Origin: Chitinophagales bacterium
GTDB lineage: Bacteria; Bacteroidota; Bacteroidia; Chitinophagales; Saprospiraceae
Assembly: GCA_013299105.1 (NCBI GenBank)
Contig: JAAFJY010000008.1
Location: 62,001 to 126,000, forward strand
Reading direction: 5' to 3'
Length of the DNA stretch: 64,000 nt
The notes beneath the pieces were generated by a model, which saw only the letters and a list, made by a program, of their open reading frames with translations, did not search any database and was not told the origin of the DNA. Numbering within the stretch: the first letter of the stretch is position 1; every line of letters starts with the position of its first letter. The position numbers and the translations under genes were made by a program. Below, piece by piece: positions 36,121-44,790 of this stretch.

Positions 36121-37668
36121 ATGCAAAAATTTAGCACACTGCGCTTAATCTTGGGCGACCAGCTCAATGTTCAGCATTCCTGGTTTGAAACCACCAGCGA
36201 TGATGTCCTCTACGTGATGATGGAATTGCACAGCGAAACCGACTACGTGCAGCACCACGTCCAAAAAGTGCTGGGCTTTTTTGCAGCGATGCGTTTGTTT
36301 GCGAAAGAAGTACGGGACAGAGGACACCATATTCACTACTTCAAACTTGATGACTCCGACAATCAACAAGTTTTTGCCGACAACTGCCATGCGCTAATCG
36401 ACGCCTATCGAATCGAATGTTTTGAGTACCAATTACCCGACGAATGGCGAGTGGATGAGCACTTGAAGGCTTTTTGCCAGCGACTGAACATCCCCTCCAA
36501 GGCTGTGGAAAGCGAGCATTTTTACAGCAACCGCGAAGCCCTGGCCACCCAGTTTCAAGGCAAAAAGACCTTCCTCATGGAAGCTTTTTACCGCAAAATA
36601 CGTGAAAAGTACCAGGTTTTGATGGAGGTCGATGGTAAAACCCCACTCACTGGTCAATGGAACTATGATGAGCAAAACCGCAAAAAACTGCCGAAAGGTT
36701 TTGTCATACCGGCTTACAAGCTTTTTCCGAGGGATCTAAGCGACTTGTACCAGCTCATTCAAAACCAGGGCATAGTTTGTATCGGCACCGTGGACCCCAA
36801 GCAATTCGACTGGCCCCTTACCCGCGCTGAAAGCCTGGACTTATTGCAGCATTTCGTCCAGATCCGCTTACAACACTTCGGCGATTACCAAGATGCCCTT
36901 AGTAATGAGCACTGGCTGCTTTTTCACTCGCGGCTTTCTTTCTCAATGAATGTAAAACTCATCAGCCCACAGGAAGTGGTGGATGCAGCGATTGCATTTT
37001 GGCAAAAACAGCCCCAATTGGTGCCTTATTCGGCCCTGGAGGGTTTTGTACGACAGATCATCGGTTGGCGCGAGTACATGCGGGGCGTGTATTGGGCGAA
37101 GATGCCAGTGTACCAGACATTGAACTATTTCGATCACCAAGCGCCATTGCCCAGTTGGTACTGGACCGGGGAAACCAAAATGCATTGCCTACACAAAGCC
37201 ATCACCCAATCTTTAGAGCGGGCTTATGCCCACCACATCCAGCGATTGATGGTCACGGGCAATTTTGCGCTGCTCCTTGGCGTACACCCCGATGAGGTTG
37301 ATGCCTGGTACCTGGGTATCTATATGGACGCCATTGAGTGGGTCGAAATCACCAACACCCGTGGCATGAGCCAGTTTGCCGATGGCGGCATTGTGGGTAC
37401 CAAGCCCTATGTGTCGAGTGCCAATTATGTACACAAGATGGGCGATCATTGCAGCACTTGCCACTACGACCGGAGCCTGCGACATGGCCCCAAGGCTTGT
37501 CCGTTCAACAGCCTTTATTGGGATTTTTACGATCGCCACCGCGACAAGCTGCGATCCAATCCCCGCATCGGCATGGCCTATCAACTCTGGGATAAAATGG
37601 ACCCTGATGAGCGGGCCAAAACCTTAGAGCAGGCCAATATTTACAAAAATAAGGTCAATCAACTCTAA
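36121..37668 (+). CDS. Iron-sulfur (6-4) photolyase / bacterial cryptochrome
   Basis: A 515-residue FAD protein of the COG3046 / FeS-BCP branch. The N-terminal Rossmann domain begins LILGDQLN, typical of this branch. The C-terminal helical FAD domain contains all four cysteines that ligate the 4Fe-4S cluster in this branch: C356, C444, C447 and C460. Their spacing (88, 3, 13) equals that recalled for PhrB of Agrobacterium (C350, C438, C441, C454). It should repair (6-4) photoproducts in DNA using blue light, with a lumazine antenna, or act as a light sensor. The flavin reductase-like gene follows 3 bp behind, so one transcript is very likely. Confidence 0.93.
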   Translation: MQKFSTLRLILGDQLNVQHSWFETTSDDVLYVMMELHSETDYVQHHVQKVLGFFAAMRLFAKEVRDRGHHIHYFKLDDSDNQQVFADNCHALIDAYRIECFEYQLPDEWRVDEHLKAFCQRLNIPSKAVESEHFYSNREALATQFQGKKTFLMEAFYRKIREKYQVLMEVDGKTPLTGQWNYDEQNRKKLPKGFVIPAYKLFPRDLSDLYQLIQNQGIVCIGTVDPKQFDWPLTRAESLDLLQHFVQIRLQHFGDYQDALSNEHWLLFHSRLSFSMNVKLISPQEVVDAAIAFWQKQPQLVPYSALEGFVRQIIGWREYMRGVYWAKMPVYQTLNYFDHQAPLPSWYWTGETKMHCLHKAITQSLERAYAHHIQRLMVTGNFALLLGVHPDEVDAWYLGIYMDAIEWVEITNTRGMSQFADGGIVGTKPYVSSANYVHKMGDHCSTCHYDRSLRHGPKACPFNSLYWDFYDRHRDKLRSNPRIGMAYQLWDKMDPDERAKTLEQANIYKNKVNQL

Positions 37669-37671
37669 ACC

Positions 37672-38292
37672 ATGATCTTAACACTTTCCGAGCTTGAAAA
37701 ACTGCCTCGTATCCCGCGTCTGACCCTCGTCAATGCCATCACGGGTTTTAAAAGCGCTAACCTTATCGGTACGATGGGCGACGATGGGGTGCCCAACTTG
37801 GCCATTTTTTCTTCAGCGGTCCACCTGGGCTCGGCTCCACCCCTCATTAGCCTGGTGACCCGCCCCGTGGATGGGGACCTAAAAACCACCCGGCATACTT
37901 ACAAAAACATCCGACAAAATCCCCACTTCACCATCAACCACGTACACCACAGCATGGTTGCTGCCGCCCACCAAACCTCCGCCAGCTACCCCGATGGAGT
38001 TTCAGAATTTGAAATGGCGGGACTGACACCAGAATGGCGCGAGGGCATCAATGCCCCTTACGTGGCCGAGTCGCCGATCAAAATGGGCTTGAAGTACATC
38101 GAGGAATACCATATCAAGGCGAACAATACCATTATGATCGTGGGCCAGATTACCGAGTTGATCCTACCCGATGGCAGCGTGGACGAGCAGGGCAATCTCG
38201 ACCTGCAAGGCGCAGGTACGGTAGCTTTGAGCGGTCTGGATACCTATTATAAGGTGGAGTTTTTGCAAAGGTTGGGCTATGCTAGGGTGTGA
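37672..38292 (+). CDS. Flavin reductase-like FMN-binding protein
   Basis: A 206-residue split-barrel protein resembling the flavin reductase-like FMN-binding family: IGTMGDDGVPNLAIFSS, then SLVTRPVDGDLKTTRHT and FTINHVHHSMVAAAHQTS. It may bind FMN and transfer electrons from NAD(P)H. It starts 3 bp behind the photolyase stop codon, so it could supply reduced flavin or electrons to the photolyase; this is inference from context. No membrane segment or signal peptide is seen. Confidence 0.82.
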   Translation: MILTLSELEKLPRIPRLTLVNAITGFKSANLIGTMGDDGVPNLAIFSSAVHLGSAPPLISLVTRPVDGDLKTTRHTYKNIRQNPHFTINHVHHSMVAAAHQTSASYPDGVSEFEMAGLTPEWREGINAPYVAESPIKMGLKYIEEYHIKANNTIMIVGQITELILPDGSVDEQGNLDLQGAGTVALSGLDTYYKVEFLQRLGYARV

Positions 38293-38360
38293 TGAGGTAA
38301 AAAAAGGGTTTCACAAACATACCCAAGCCTGTTCACGTAAACATTACAGCGAAAAATTGT

Positions 38361-38368
38361 TACCTTTG
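38361..38368 (+). promoter_or_regulatory. Candidate -7 box for rimO
   Basis: TACCTTTG followed by CCCC, a clean match to TAnnTTTG, 29 bp ahead of the ATG at 38398. Confidence 0.5.
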
Positions 38369-38397
38369 CCCCTTCAAAAACAGGAATTAGGTACAAG

Positions 38398-39711
38398 ATG
38401 AAGACCAAAACGCTGCGAAAGGACAAGGTGAATGTCATCACCCTGGGGTGCTCGAAAAACCTGGTGGACTCCGAAAACCTGATCACCCAATTGCGGGGCA
38501 ATGACTTTGAAGTGAGCCACGAAAGCCAAAACGACGACGCCAATGTGGTGATCATCAACACTTGCGGCTTCATTGACCTGGCCAAGCAGGAATCCATCGA
38601 CACCATCCTGGAGTATGCTGATATCAAAAAACAAGGTGGCATCGAAAAACTGTACGTCACAGGCTGCCTTTCACAACGGTACAAAGAAGACCTGGAGGTC
38701 GAAATCCCAGAAGTCGATGCCTATTTTGGCACCCTCGAACTACCCGGCCTGCTGGCCAAGCTCAACGCTGACTACAAGCACGAACTGATCGGTGAACGCC
38801 TGATCACTACCCCGCAGCACTACGCTTACCTCAAAATCGGCGAGGGTTGCAACCGCACCTGCTCCTTTTGTGCCATTCCGTTGATGCGCGGAGGCCATGT
38901 GTCGCGCCCCATCGAAGAACTGGTGCGCGAAGCCCAAAACCTGGCCCGTCGCGGGGTGAAAGAAATCATGCTGATTGCCCAGGAATTGACCTATTACGGC
39001 TTAGACCTGTACAAAAAACGCGAGTTGCCGCGCCTGCTTCACGCTCTGGCTGACGTGGACGGTATCGAATGGATCCGCCTGCACTATGCCTACCCCAGCA
39101 AGTTTCCAGCAGAAATTTTTGACGTGATGGCTGAGCGCCCTGAGATTTGCAACTACCTCGACATGCCCTTGCAGCACGCTTCAAATGGCGTACTGGAGCG
39201 CATGCGCCGCCAAATCACCCGCGAAGAAACCATTGACTTGGTCTATCTTGCCCGTGAGCGCGTACCCAACCTGACCCTCCGCACCACCATGCTGGTTGGT
39301 TTCCCCGGTGAAACTGAACAGGAGTTTCAGGAGCTCTGCGATTTTGCGGAGGAAATGCAGTTCGACCGCCTGGGCGTTTTCCAGTACTCACATGAAGAAA
39401 GCACCCGCGCCTACGATTACGAAGACGATATCCCCGCAGAAGTAAAAGCTGAACGCGCCCAAACCTTGATGGACATTCAACAGGAAATCTCACACCAGAA
39501 AAACCTGGCCAAAGTGGGCAGAACCTTTAAAACCCTTTTCGACCGCAAGGAAGGTCAATATTTCGTTGGCCGCACCGAAGGCGATTCGCCCGAAGTAGAC
39601 AACGAAGTACTGGTCAAAGCAAAAAAACAATACGCCCGGATTGGTGACTTCGCCCAAGTGAAAATCATAGAGGCTACGGAATATGACTTGTTTGGAGAAA
39701 TTGTGATTTAG
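38398..39711 (+). CDS. rimO: Ribosomal protein S12 methylthiotransferase
   Basis: A 437-residue radical SAM methylthiotransferase. The N-terminal domain has C18 in LGCSKNLVDSE, C58 in INTCGFID and C92 in VTGCLSQRY, which bind the second 4Fe-4S cluster. The radical SAM motif is GCNRTCSFCAIPLMRGG. The C-terminal TRAM domain ends with EYDLFGEIV. GCSKNLVDSE and FCAIPLMRG point to RimO rather than MiaB. It should methylthiolate the conserved aspartate of ribosomal protein S12. Confidence 0.94.
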   Translation: MKTKTLRKDKVNVITLGCSKNLVDSENLITQLRGNDFEVSHESQNDDANVVIINTCGFIDLAKQESIDTILEYADIKKQGGIEKLYVTGCLSQRYKEDLEVEIPEVDAYFGTLELPGLLAKLNADYKHELIGERLITTPQHYAYLKIGEGCNRTCSFCAIPLMRGGHVSRPIEELVREAQNLARRGVKEIMLIAQELTYYGLDLYKKRELPRLLHALADVDGIEWIRLHYAYPSKFPAEIFDVMAERPEICNYLDMPLQHASNGVLERMRRQITREETIDLVYLARERVPNLTLRTTMLVGFPGETEQEFQELCDFAEEMQFDRLGVFQYSHEESTRAYDYEDDIPAEVKAERAQTLMDIQQEISHQKNLAKVGRTFKTLFDRKEGQYFVGRTEGDSPEVDNEVLVKAKKQYARIGDFAQVKIIEATEYDLFGEIVI

Positions 39712-39827
39712 TTGAAAGGTGGAAGGGTTGAAATGTTGAAAAGAAGCGCCTTTGATTGAATTTGTCAAAAAAATGCTTATTCCAGCTTCGTTTTGAACTT
39801 TTTACCCTACTCCCTCATTTATTGCCC

Positions 39828-40289
39828 ATGACGCAAGTACAACAAGCCCCTTTGGGCAAATTCGGCAATCCATTCATACAAGCTGCCATCACCCTCGCAG
39901 CTGTCGTATTGGTCAATCTGGTGGCCAAAATCTGCGCTTGGGCTGGTGCTGACATCGAGGAGCGCTTTCCCTGGCTCACAGCTGCTGCTTTCATGTTGGT
40001 CTTTGCTCTTTTCAATAGCATCATCTCTCTTTCCAGCGCTAGTATGTTGCAATACTGGAGTCGCTCGGTGTATAGTTTCCTAGGCTTGGGATTTGTATCG
40101 GCTATGCTGGCTTACCTGCTTTCCGGTTTGAGTTTGGGCGAAGCGGGCTCCTACTGGTGGATTTTTATTGTGGTTAGTTTTGGCTACCTGGTTTTCCTTA
40201 GCATGATGGCCATGATCCGAAATATTGTAGAATTTGCACAGAAAGAAGAGTGGAATCAGCCACGTTTTCGTCAAAAAAAGCGTAAATAA
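39828..40289 (+). CDS. Membrane protein of unknown function
   Basis: A 153-residue protein with four hydrophobic segments and a charged C-terminus (EEWNQPRFRQKKRK). I chose the ATG at 39828 (MTQVQQAPLGKFG); a longer frame from TTG at 39756 begins in the sequence TTGAAATGTTGAAAAG, which looks like the intergenic motif. Mostly Leu, Ala and Ile with a Gly-Ser-Tyr-Trp-Trp segment near residue 120. No domain recognised. Confidence 0.7.
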   Translation: MTQVQQAPLGKFGNPFIQAAITLAAVVLVNLVAKICAWAGADIEERFPWLTAAAFMLVFALFNSIISLSSASMLQYWSRSVYSFLGLGFVSAMLAYLLSGLSLGEAGSYWWIFIVVSFGYLVFLSMMAMIRNIVEFAQKEEWNQPRFRQKKRK

Positions 40290-40342
40290 ATTGTAATCTG
40301 CCAACTTCTGCGGGTAAACATGCGCGATTTTCAAATTTATGC

Positions 40343-40350
40343 TATTTTTG
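40343..40350 (+). promoter_or_regulatory. Candidate -7 box for msrB
   Basis: TATTTTTG within TGCTATTTTTGACC, identical to the string ahead of the E1 gene at 26508; it lies 105 bp ahead of the ATG at 40456. Confidence 0.4.
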
Positions 40351-40455
40351 ACCAAGTGTTACAAAATCACCCAATACAATAAGATCCTGCCATACGTCAC
40401 CAGCATTCAACAAAAACTTCAATCCATATTGCTAATCTTTTCAAAAACACACTGT

Positions 40456-40992
40456 ATGCGAACTTATGCAATCCTATCTATTCTGATTGCAACACTCGGT
40501 CTCTTGTCATGCAACAGTTCTCAGTCGGGTCAGCACACAAGGCCCAAAATCAATCCAAAGGCTGAGTTTGTTTCTTTGGAAGGGCGAGTGATCGGTCCGG
40601 TTATCAAAACAGAGGAGGAGTGGAAAACCGAACTTGATGCGATGGAGTTCCATGTACTTCGCCAAGCTGGCACCGAACGGGCCTTTTCTGGCAAATATTG
40701 GGACCATCACGAGGAAGGTACCTATTCTTGCCGGGCTTGTGAGCTACCACTGTTTGAATCTGATAAAAAATTCGATTCAGGCACTGGTTGGCCAAGTTTT
40801 TCGGATGAGTACATGCGAGGAAACGTGGTTCAAGTTTCTGACAACAGCTACGGTATGATGCGTATTGAAGTCAACTGCGCTCGTTGTGGTGGTCATTTGG
40901 GACATGTTTTCAACGATGGTCCTGAGCCAACCGGCCTGCGTTACTGCATCAATTCCGTTTCTCTGAAATTTTTGGAGGCCAAGAGAAATTAA
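40456..40992 (+). CDS. msrB: Lipoprotein peptide-methionine (R)-S-oxide reductase
   Basis: A 178-residue MsrB with a lipoprotein signal peptide (lipobox LLSC, lipidated C19), so it acts outside the cytoplasm. Zinc-binding cysteines are C92, C95, C141 and C144 (CRAC and CARCGGHLGHVF); the catalytic cysteine is C164 in RYCINSVSL. It should reduce methionine-R-sulfoxide in envelope proteins. The start at 40456 is chosen because it opens the signal peptide; a longer frame from 40339 would place 39 residues before it. Confidence 0.9.
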   Translation: MRTYAILSILIATLGLLSCNSSQSGQHTRPKINPKAEFVSLEGRVIGPVIKTEEEWKTELDAMEFHVLRQAGTERAFSGKYWDHHEEGTYSCRACELPLFESDKKFDSGTGWPSFSDEYMRGNVVQVSDNSYGMMRIEVNCARCGGHLGHVFNDGPEPTGLRYCINSVSLKFLEAKRN

Positions 40993-41024
40993 CCTTACCC
41001 TCAGTTTTGAGTAAAAAAAAACAA

Positions 41025-41057
41025 AAACCCGAATCAGGTATCACTTGGTTCGGGTTT
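41025..41057 (+). terminator. Intrinsic terminator after msrB
   Basis: AAACCCGAA pairs with TTCGGGTTT around a 15-nt loop, followed by a CTGCTTTTAGGG segment. The right side is not a pure T-run. Confidence 0.6.
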
Positions 41058-41145
41058 CTGCTTTTAGGGAGCTGAAAAAAATAAGGTGGACGGATTTGGA
41101 TGGGTGCGGTGCTTTTGTTTTACTCAAAATCCGGGCAATAATCCG

Positions 41146-41153
41146 TATCTTCG
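41146..41153 (+). promoter_or_regulatory. Candidate -7 box for the methyltransferase
   Basis: TATCTTCG followed by CCCC, identical to the glmM box at 20364, 36 bp ahead of the ATG at 41190. Confidence 0.45.
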
Positions 41154-41189
41154 CCCCACCAATTGCATTATTACACCCTATCTCTACAC

Positions 41190-41816
41190 ATGGACTTGCT
41201 GATCACCTACATCCGCAAAAAGCTCCTCCTTTCCCAAATCCAAGCTTACCAAAGTATCCAAGGCTGGCTATCGGAAGGAGAAGCAACTCACTTGTATCAT
41301 TTTGCCAAAAAAGTACCAAGCGGAGGAACGATTTTAGAGATCGGCTGTTGGAAAGGCAAAAGTACTTTCTGCCTGGCCAAAGGTGCTCCTCAGGCCCAGG
41401 TCATTTCGATTGACCCTTTCAATGCAGCAGGAGAATCGGATAGTCTGGCCGAGTATTCGGAAAAAAAAGGCGAATTAAGCCTGCTCGAACAATATCAAGC
41501 CAATTTAGAACGCTTGGGGGTAGTCCAGAATGTAAAAGCCTTGGTGGGCTACAGTGCTGCTTTTGTCAATGAATTTGAAGACCAGAGCCTGGATTTACTC
41601 TTCATTGATGGCGACCACAGCCGCGAAGGCGCTGAATTTGATTTTACTCATTTTGCCCACAAAGTAAAAATTGGCGGCTACATTATTTTTCACGATTATC
41701 GGCCCAATAAAAAAGATTTTGGTCCGACCTGGGTAATCAACAACCTGGTTGTGCCTGGTGGGCAATTTCAAAAAATTGGCAAATTTGATTCTTTATGGGT
41801 CGGGCAACGTTGTTGA
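41190..41816 (+). CDS. Class I SAM-dependent methyltransferase
   Basis: A 208-residue protein with the SAM-binding motif I ILEIGCWKGKST (residues 44-55), a conserved acidic residue in VISIDPFN, and LLFIDGDHSREG of the Methyltransf_24 type. The ATG at 41190 is chosen because the first nine codons of the longer frame look unrelated. It could methylate a sugar or an O-antigen- or polyketide-type substrate; nothing narrows it down. A promoter box lies upstream and a long non-coding tract downstream. Confidence 0.85.
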   Translation: MDLLITYIRKKLLLSQIQAYQSIQGWLSEGEATHLYHFAKKVPSGGTILEIGCWKGKSTFCLAKGAPQAQVISIDPFNAAGESDSLAEYSEKKGELSLLEQYQANLERLGVVQNVKALVGYSAAFVNEFEDQSLDLLFIDGDHSREGAEFDFTHFAHKVKIGGYIIFHDYRPNKKDFGPTWVINNLVVPGGQFQKIGKFDSLWVGQRC

Positions 41817-42965
41817 ACTTAGGTTAAGATCAGAGACGTGCAGATACTAGTTTGAATTTAGAGTCTGTATCAGTTTATCTCGTTATTTTGGGTTGGCGAA
41901 GCTTCTCAGCAAGTGCAGGGGGTGCGGCTCCCGTTTGATGTACTTTTGAAAGAAAAAAGCACCCATGACTCAATAAATTCATTTTCAATATAATGTCCTT
42001 TTTCTTTTTTTCTTGACCTCAGGTTTCGCGCAAAATTTTAACAAAAATGAAAATGACCGCTTCTTTGCCCAATAATCCGGATTTTTATAGGTCAAAATCA
42101 GGATAAAGTTTTCTTATTGGGATTTTTAACATTTGTCAAAACGTTAATTAAAAATTAAATTTCGTTTCACTCTGTATATTGAGTGTAAACAAAATAAAAG
42201 CAGGTTTTTACTTCGTTTTCTTATTTTTTATTTACGCGAAACATCAGCTTGACAAAAAAGAAACAAAAAAGTCAAGGGCTGTGATCAAATCCTGCCATTT
42301 TGCTTGAAACGCCAGCTCTAAGGAACAACGGGAATCCACCAAACTCGCTCCTTCGTCGCTCAAACAGTGGTGGCTTCTGATCTGTCGCGCTTTACAGCGC
42401 CCTTTCGCAAAATCGGGATTTGCTCAAGGCCCGTTTGAACCCCAGCGGCATCCTCTAAAAACTCGAACTTACATCGGCTTGGAGCTGCACCCAGTGCAGG
42501 TTTAAACGCTGCAAGGCTAGATTTACTGTTCCAAAACTGCGATTTATTCCCTCCAATTTTCATTTTATTTGTATAACATATTCATTGTCTTTTAGTTACT
42601 ACTCAAGTCAAGGGTTGTTGTTCAGTTTATTTCAATTCTTCGAAAAAAATAAACCAATTTATTTTTGAATTTAAAAATGGTCTATTTAACATTACACTAT
42701 CCTTTCATTTATCCTTTCAGGACCATCTCTTTTTGGTCTACAACTACGAGCGTTTAGGTCAAGTTCTTACCTGTGCTTACCAAAACTTCCTATTCCTTTG
42801 CCCTTTTCCAAAACACAAGGTTGTTCTTTTTTCCATAAGTACCTGTTGCATTGCTTACAAATTTTTCATGGATCCCCCATCTTAAGCCTGTAAGGCTACA
42901 AGATAAGACAAACCTCATTGGTCTGCGATCTTCGTTTTTTTGTAGTGCTCTACTGCTCAAAAAAA
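41817..42965. other. Long intergenic tract, no convincing gene
   Basis: About 1.15 kb. Most of it is AT-rich and closed in all frames. One piece (42278-42530) is more GC-rich; its minus strand carries a 67-codon frame (42360-42563) with no recognisable motif. Just left of it, CTTGAC and GTCAAG (42248-42276) frame a hairpin with A/T-rich arms. The GC-rich piece may be a dispersed repeat or a decayed gene remnant. No promoter or RNA gene was recognised. Confidence 0.55.
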
Positions 42966-42997
42966 ACGGCCCTCACACCGATTAGCATGAGGGCCGT
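42966..42997 (-). terminator. Terminator of the GMC operon (minus strand)
   Basis: ACGGCCCTCA pairs with TGAGGGCCGT around a 12-nt loop. On the minus strand a T-rich run follows the stem, and it lies 21 bp behind the stop codon of the GMC flavoprotein. Confidence 0.8.
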
Positions 42998-43017
42998 ATT
43001 AATATTTCAGATTGCAA

Positions 43018-44733
43018 TTACAAATTGCGCTTTTTCAACTCCTTTACGGCATAGTCTGCCGCGCGAGCAGTCATGGCCATGTAGGTGAGTGACGGATTGA
43101 CGCAAGAAGAGGACGCCATAAAAGCACCATCGGTCATGAAGACGTTGGGGCAGGCCCAGATTTGGTTCCACTGGTTCAAAACCGAAGTTTTGGGGTCGCG
43201 GCCCATGCGAGCAGTCCCCATTTCGTGGATGCCGATGCCGGGGTTTTTGAAAAACTCGTCGCGGGTGCGGATGTTTTTAGCTCCTGCGGCTTCCAACATT
43301 TCGGCAGCATCGCTAATCATGGCTTTGCGCATTTGAAGGGCATTTGGGCCCCAGGCGGCATCAAACTCCACAATCGGCAAGCCCCATTTGTCTTTTTTAT
43401 CCGACAAGCGCATTCGGTTATTTGGATCGGGTAAGGTTTCACCAAAGCCTCCCAGGTTTATGCTCCATTTTCCAGGTTCAGTGAGTTGCTCTTTGAAGTC
43501 GGCTCCGAAGCCTTTCAGGCCATTGCCACGCCCCCAAGAATCGCGCGAGCCCCCACCCTGGTAGCCAAAGCCACGCACGAAATCTTTGCGCTTGTCTTTG
43601 CCCCAGTTGGCAAAACGTGGTACGTAAATTCCGTTGGCACGGCGACCATATACATATTGATCTTCCCAACCTTCAAACTCGCCCGAGGCGCCTGCACCCA
43701 AATGGTGATCCATGATGTTGCGCCCCACTTGGTCTGAATCATTGCCCAAGCCGTTGGGAAAACGAGCAGAGGTAGAATTCAACAACAACCAAGCCGAGTT
43801 AATGGACGAAGCGTTAAGAAAAATGATTTTGGCGTAGTATTCTTTTTGCTCCATCGTGTTTTGGTCAATGACCCTTACTCCAATGGCTTTGTTTTTCTTT
43901 TCATCAAAAATGACATTGTACACGATTTTATCAGTAATCAGTGTCAATTTTTTGGTTTTCACAGCCGCTGGTAAAGTAGCCGACTGCGTGCTGAAGTATC
44001 CTCCAAATGGGCAACCACGAGAGCACAAATTACGCGATTGGCATTGTCCACGCCCCAAATCGGTCTGAATTTTGGTCGGAGCAGTCAAAATCGCAGTGCG
44101 TCCAATGGTCATGCCCCGGCCAAATGTTTTCATCATGGAGTCTTTGACGTGTTTTTCAACAACCGTCATGTCCATTGGCTTGAGAAATTGGCCATCAGGC
44201 AATTGGCCCCAGCCTTCAGCCTGACCAGAAATGCCAGCGAAGCGCTCTACATAATCATACCAAGGTGCAATATCGGCATAACGGATTGGCCAGTCAACGC
44301 CGTGACCGTCTTCAGCGTTAGCGGTGAAATCAAGGTCGCCCAAACGGTAACTCTGGCGGCCCCACATCAGCGAGCGACCTCCGAGGTGGTAACCCCTGAT
44401 CCAATCAAAGGGACGTTTTTCGAGGTATGGGTTTTCTTTGTCGTTTTCAAACAGGTAACGCGTAGGTTCGTTGGCGGTATAACCTGTACGCATACTGGCC
44501 CAATATTCCTCGCGTGATACATTGTCCACCCGACCTCGGTGTGGAAACTCCCAGGGGTCTTTCATGGCAGTATCATATCCTTCGATGTGCTTGATGTCGC
44601 GGCCACGCTCTAACATCAACACTTTAAGGCCTTTTTCGCACAACTCTTTGGCAGCCCAGCCCCCAGATATCCCGGAGCCGACTACAATGGCGTCGAAAGT
44701 AGATTTGGCCTTTTCCTGTCCAACTATGTTCAT
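43018..44733 (-). CDS. GMC-family flavin oxidoreductase
   Basis: A 571-residue FAD enzyme from the ATG at 44733. The FAD-binding motif VVGSGISGGWAAKELCEKG is at residues 15-33; the C-terminal GMC region has HEMGTARMGRDP and SCVNPSLTYMAMTARAAD. It should oxidise an alcohol group, for example a sugar or polyol. It follows a Tat-signal small subunit gene (44791-45438) with a 57-bp gap, so it is probably the large subunit of a periplasmic dehydrogenase complex. Together with SusC/SusD upstream it forms one locus on the minus strand. Confidence 0.9.
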   Translation of the reverse strand: MNIVGQEKAKSTFDAIVVGSGISGGWAAKELCEKGLKVLMLERGRDIKHIEGYDTAMKDPWEFPHRGRVDNVSREEYWASMRTGYTANEPTRYLFENDKENPYLEKRPFDWIRGYHLGGRSLMWGRQSYRLGDLDFTANAEDGHGVDWPIRYADIAPWYDYVERFAGISGQAEGWGQLPDGQFLKPMDMTVVEKHVKDSMMKTFGRGMTIGRTAILTAPTKIQTDLGRGQCQSRNLCSRGCPFGGYFSTQSATLPAAVKTKKLTLITDKIVYNVIFDEKKNKAIGVRVIDQNTMEQKEYYAKIIFLNASSINSAWLLLNSTSARFPNGLGNDSDQVGRNIMDHHLGAGASGEFEGWEDQYVYGRRANGIYVPRFANWGKDKRKDFVRGFGYQGGGSRDSWGRGNGLKGFGADFKEQLTEPGKWSINLGGFGETLPDPNNRMRLSDKKDKWGLPIVEFDAAWGPNALQMRKAMISDAAEMLEAAGAKNIRTRDEFFKNPGIGIHEMGTARMGRDPKTSVLNQWNQIWACPNVFMTDGAFMASSSCVNPSLTYMAMTARAADYAVKELKKRNL

Positions 44734-44790
44734 TGTGAAAATTGCTTGTGGATTTGAAAAAAAGTTCCTAAAACATGTTAGATACACGTG

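Noticed and set aside
42360-42563. A 67-codon minus-strand frame in the long intergenic tract
   Set aside because: No motif, and it sits in a GC-richer patch that may be repeat-derived.
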